Positions 60,988 to 64,000 of a stretch of 64,000 nt of DNA are shown here, piece by piece. The translations under genes and the position numbers were made by a program. How positions within the stretch are numbered: the first letter of the stretch is position 1; the number at the start of each line of letters is the position of its first letter. The notes beneath the pieces are model-generated. The model ran no database searches and had not been told where the DNA came from. It saw nothing but the letters and a program-made list of their open reading frames with translations. This stretch comes from Streptomyces sp. MMG1121 (GTDB lineage Bacteria; Actinomycetota; Actinomycetes; Streptomycetales; Streptomycetaceae): assembly GCF_001280015.1 (NCBI RefSeq), contig NZ_LGDV01000238.1, forward strand, positions 1 to 64,000. The letters are read 5' to 3'.

Positions 60988-61971
60988 ATGGCCGAACCCG
61001 CTTCCACGCCGGGCACCATGCGCACGGTGCGCTTCCACGAGAACGGCGAGCCCGTCGACGTCCTGCGCCTGGAGACCGTTCCCGTACCCGAGGCGGGACC
61101 CGGCCGCATCCGCGTCGCCGTGCACGCGTGCGGACTGGCCCCGGCCGACTGGGCGCTGTGCCGCGGGCTCTTCCCCGGGAGCCTGCCGCGCGGCATCGGC
61201 TGCGACGTCTCGGGCATCGTCGAGGTCGTCGGTGCGGGCGTCACGGACGTGGCCGTAGGCGACCGCGTGTTCGGCACCGCCGACTTCGCCGGCCAGCCGA
61301 GCGCCGGCGCGGCGGAGCGCGCCGTGCTGGATCACTGGTTCGCGGTGCCCGAGGGCCTGGACCTCATCCGGGCCGCCGCGATCCCGATGGCGCTGAGCAC
61401 CGCATCCTGGCACCTCGCGCGCCTCGGCTTGGCCCCGGACCGCACGATCCTGGTCAACGGTGCCGGAACCACCATCGGCTACGCGGCCGTGCAGATCGCC
61501 CTCGTCCGCGGGGCGCGGGTGATCGCGACCGCCGGGGAGACCTACACCGAGCAGTTGCGCGACCTCGGAGCCACGGTGGTCGGCTACGGCGAAGGCCTGG
61601 CCGAGCGGGTCAAGGCCCTCGGCGTCGGCCAGGTCGACCTCGCCTTCGACGCCGCGCCGCCCAATGGGGCCCTGCCCGAACTCGTCGAGATCGTCGGCGG
61701 TGATCCCAAGCGTGTGCTGACCTGCTCCGACGTGGCCGCGGCGCCGGAGCTCGGGGTGCGCGACACCTTTCACGAAGATCCCGCGAAGCGGACCGACGAC
61801 GAACTCTTCGGCGTCTTCGCCGAGTTCGCACAGCTGGCTGCCGAAGGCAGGTTCGCCGTGCCGGTCGCCGGAACCTTCCCCCTCGCGCACTGGCGCAAAG
61901 CCCTCGAGATCAGCTTGACCGGGCACGCCCGCGGGAAGCTCCTGCTCCTGCCCGCCGGCGGCGCCGATTGA
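60988..61971 (+). CDS. Zinc-independent MDR-family quinone/alcohol oxidoreductase
   Basis: A 327-residue medium-chain dehydrogenase. The GroES-like N-domain is VDVLRLETVPVPEAGPGRIR, LPRGIGCDVSGIVEVVGAGV, DVAVGDRVFGTADF. The Rossmann NADP site is ILVNGAGTTIGYAAVQIALV. A C-terminal end with FPLAHWRKALEISLTGHARG, KLLLLP follows. The structural-zinc cysteines are absent, as in quinone oxidoreductase-like members. GAAGGAG lies before ATG 60988. It is probably repressed by the neighbouring TetR protein, which is now broken. Confidence 0.85.
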   Translation: MAEPASTPGTMRTVRFHENGEPVDVLRLETVPVPEAGPGRIRVAVHACGLAPADWALCRGLFPGSLPRGIGCDVSGIVEVVGAGVTDVAVGDRVFGTADFAGQPSAGAAERAVLDHWFAVPEGLDLIRAAAIPMALSTASWHLARLGLAPDRTILVNGAGTTIGYAAVQIALVRGARVIATAGETYTEQLRDLGATVVGYGEGLAERVKALGVGQVDLAFDAAPPNGALPELVEIVGGDPKRVLTCSDVAAAPELGVRDTFHEDPAKRTDDELFGVFAEFAQLAAEGRFAVPVAGTFPLAHWRKALEISLTGHARGKLLLLPAGGAD

Positions 61972-62172
61972 CCGGAGAGACCACCTGGGCTCGAGCCAAT
62001 CACCGCACCCAGGGCGCAGGCCGACCCAATGGGCGGGGCGCCGCCCGAGAATACGACGCCTCCGGAATGAGACCGACTGGCGACAGGCACTGGAAGGCCG
62101 GGGCGGGCAGCAACGGGCACGGCCCTACGTGATCATGGAGTCCTCTACGTTCTGTGACCCCGAAGGACAGCC

Positions 62173-62440
62173 GTGCCCGCGCTGCCATCTTGCCTGCTCG
62201 AACCCCTCTGGGACCCATTCGCCGCTCTCCTGCCCGCCCACACGGAGTTCGCCGCGAGCCACCCACTCGGCTGCCATCGCCGCAGGATCCCCGATCGGAC
62301 GGAATTCGAGCACGTGGTACTCGCGCTGGTCCACGGCTCGGGCTACGAGCGCATCTCCATCCCCGGATGCTCCGATCGCACCATCCGCCGACACGTCATG
62401 GAGTCGGCTGAACAAGGGATTTCCGAAGCCGTGCACGCTC
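62173..62440 (+). pseudogene. IS5-type transposase N-terminal fragment
   Basis: PALPSCLLEPLWDPFAALLP, then HPLGCHRRRIPDRTEFEHVV, LALVHGSGYERISIPGCSDR, TIRRHVMESAEQGISEAVHA match the N-terminus of an actinomycete IS5-type transposase. The catalytic part is replaced by an IS3 fragment. Confidence 0.6.
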
Positions 62441-62720
62441 TTAGGGACTCGCCAACCACGCTCGCGCAGTTGGACGTAGACGCGTGGGGAGCCGTAGGTG
62501 CCACCGAAGACATCGGAGACCTCACGGATTGCCAGGGCGAGGTCGACGCGACGCTCGTCGCGTGCGGACGGTGCTCATCCCAACCACTTGCAGAACCAGG
62601 ACTGCGAGACCTCACGGGTCCGACAGGAGACGGCGTGCGGCACCCGGTGGCTGGTCCTCTGGCCGGAGATGAACTCAAGCGACTGGTGGTCCTGTGGGGC
62701 AAGGAGGCGACGAAGTGACG
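62441..62720 (-). pseudogene. IS3-family OrfB fragment
   Basis: Leftward codons ARDERRVDLALAIREVSDVF, GGTYGSPRVYVQLRERGWRV match the start of an IS3 OrfB (HTH_21 segment with Y-G-S-P-R). The integrase core is missing. Confidence 0.6.
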
Positions 62721-62751
62721 GTTGCCCGCACTACGAGGACAGGGACATAGG

Positions 62752-63783
62752 TCATGCCGCAGGCTTCTGCAGCCAGTCCGCCTCGGTGGTCCAGAACAAC
62801 TGGCGTGCCCCGAGGTAGTCGTGAGCGAAGTCCGTGAATCGCTCGCGGGTGTACGGCTTGCCGGTCTTGGGGTCCTTGGCGTTGATGTCGGGTTCCTGGA
62901 CGGCCATCGCGACGAGGGGGAGGGAGTCCTTGTACTCGTGGAGGAACTTGTAGGAGTTCTCCATCTGGTACGGCCGGTCCGGCAGGGTGTCCGGGCCCCC
63001 GATGCCGATTCCCTTGTCCCTGGCAAGGTCGAACATTTCCTTCATGCGCTTGTGGTCGTCGTCGTCCGGCAGGAAGTTGATGTACTGGATGAACTGCGTC
63101 TTGGTGAAGACCTTCTTACCGAAGCTCATGTTGTCGATCTCGGCGTCGATGTAGGACTTCGAGGTGTACTTGGTGTGATCCGTCTTGGTGTCCACCTCGA
63201 CCGCGGTCTCCGGAAGGTTCACCCCGGCGAGCTTGCCGTCGAACTTGGCCGCCATTGCCTTCAGGAGGGCCTGGAAGTCCGCCCGCGGGCCCTTGTTCCA
63301 CTGCGCGACCATGGCCCCGTGGGTGGTGGGGTTGTCAGGGTTCTCGTCGATCGTCGGCGCGACCCCGCCCTCGTCCTTCACGTACTGGGGGACATTGGCG
63401 TCCTGCATGGCCACGTCGAAGAACCGGTCCTGAACCTGGACGAACAGCCTCTTGTGACGTTCCTGGAGGTACTTCAGGGCATTGTCCAGCCGCGACCACT
63501 TGTACTCGCCCTTCTTCCCCTCAAGGGCCTTCCAGGGCACCACGACCTGCACGCCGTCGATATCTGAACGGTCAATCATGGCCTTGACCTTCAGGTCCTC
63601 GCCGGACGTGGCCTCCTCGAACGTGCCGAGCGACATGTACAGATTGTCCGTCACTTTGCTGTGGGACGCCGAAGCGGCGGGCTTGGTAGCGAGGGCGGGA
63701 GCCGCAGCGGCGCCCCAGGCTCCGGCCGTCAGGGCGACGGCCGTGAGGACAACAGATCCAACTGCACCACGTTGCGTCATCAT
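62752..63783 (-). CDS. Secreted TIM-barrel-like glycoside-hydrolase-type protein
   Basis: A 343-residue exported protein. Residues 1-34 form a signal peptide (AVGSVVLTAVALTAGAWGAA, cleavage after ALA). The mature part looks like a TIM barrel of the beta-galactosidase/GH type: SDIDGVQVVVPWKALEGKKG, EYKWSRLDNALKYLQERHKR, LFVQVQDRFFDV, AGVNLPETAVEVDTKTDHTK (Glu candidates), IGIGGPDTLPDRPYQMENSY, PLVAMAVQEPDINAK. Catalytic residues cannot be assigned with confidence. The ATG pair at 63780/63783 lacks a clear ribosome site. Confidence 0.7.
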   Translation of the reverse strand: MMTQRGAVGSVVLTAVALTAGAWGAAAAPALATKPAASASHSKVTDNLYMSLGTFEEATSGEDLKVKAMIDRSDIDGVQVVVPWKALEGKKGEYKWSRLDNALKYLQERHKRLFVQVQDRFFDVAMQDANVPQYVKDEGGVAPTIDENPDNPTTHGAMVAQWNKGPRADFQALLKAMAAKFDGKLAGVNLPETAVEVDTKTDHTKYTSKSYIDAEIDNMSFGKKVFTKTQFIQYINFLPDDDDHKRMKEMFDLARDKGIGIGGPDTLPDRPYQMENSYKFLHEYKDSLPLVAMAVQEPDINAKDPKTGKPYTRERFTDFAHDYLGARQLFWTTEADWLQKPAA

Positions 63784-64000
63784 GAACGGGACGCTAAGGA
63801 AAAGTTCTAAGTGAAATATAAGAGCGGCAATCCCTGAGGGTGGGGATGCTCGCAGCGGCTGACGGGCGCCTGGTGCCGGCCGTGGACGTCTCGCCAAGGC
63901 TGCGGTCGCACGCGCCATGCTCGCCTGACCGGTTCTTCTGCCATATCTACGGCCGTGCGCGTACGGCCTCCCCGTTCGTCCTTGGCTGGCCGTACTCGTT

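Noticed and set aside
1..64000. tRNA or rRNA genes
   Set aside because: I saw no cloverleaf-like sequence with the conserved T-arm and CCA end, and no rRNA-like block. A tRNAscan-SE run would settle this.

Overview
The window is high-GC actinobacterial DNA, almost certainly from a Streptomyces. The evidence is G/C-rich third codon positions, GTG starts with 4-base GTGA/ATGA overlaps, and several Streptomyces-typical families (DUF6230/DUF6114, MEDS-domain regulators, CsbD, DUF5133, a Gvp O-A-F-G-J-L-S-K set). It reads like accessory DNA such as a chromosome arm or large plasmid. Intact stress operons alternate with many insertion sequences (IS), truncated genes, frameshifted genes and fusions of gene fragments. 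I found no rRNA, tRNA or CRISPR array.

Layout. 1-6.2 kb: an IS5-type transposase with a partner gene, a frameshifted HNH lipoprotein, a secreted protein, a broken PIN protein and a second IS5 element. 6.2-9.5 kb: an operon of secreted and membrane proteins (unknown, DUF6114, DUF6230) between two similar histidine-kinase fragments. 9.5-12.3 kb: a third IS, a small hydrophobic protein and a CsbD protein. 12.4-21.5 kb: a dense SigB-like stress block with MEDS/HATPase and MEDS-STAS regulators, a sigma factor, a stressosome operon (RsbR-RsbS-RsbT plus a truncated ATP-binding partner), a GAF-SpoIIE phosphatase and a MarR regulator. 21.8-27 kb: an RsbW-like kinase whose last codons were swapped by an IS, a BrkB membrane protein, a PRC-barrel operon and a response-regulator remnant. 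27.2-37.6 kb: an amino-acid-transporter C-terminus, glgX and an orphan argF, among pseudogenes and an IS256 relic. 37.7-41.6 kb: an Asp23/AmaP cell-envelope stress cluster divergent from an ECF sigma factor and its presumed anti-sigma factor. 42.6-46.7 kb: a second BrkB, small stress genes and a STAS-ANTAR regulator. 46.67-48.67 kb: an intact IS630-family element carrying a methyltransferase. 48.8-54.9 kb: a second CsbD and a gas-vesicle locus, with two acidic-tailed genes divergent from it. 55-64 kb: IS6 relic, cyclophilin, cold-shock protein, LexA-like mini-repressor, a rearranged EF-Tu-like gene, a TetR/alcohol-dehydrogenase pair, IS relics and a secreted TIM-barrel-like protein.

How the genes fit together. 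Much of the intact content suits general and envelope stress: partner-switching regulators (STAS, HATPase, SpoIIE, MEDS), sigma factors, CsbD, PRC-barrel, Asp23/AmaP and gas vesicles. The many single-base frameshifts, several in G/C runs, are either real decay or long-read assembly errors. The IS junctions and gene fusions do not depend on single-base accuracy. The most unusual items are the IS630 element with methyltransferase cargo, the EF-Tu-like protein lacking the P-loop and domain II, the shared acidic tails at the gas-vesicle locus, and a 7-bp repeat expansion in a response-regulator gene.
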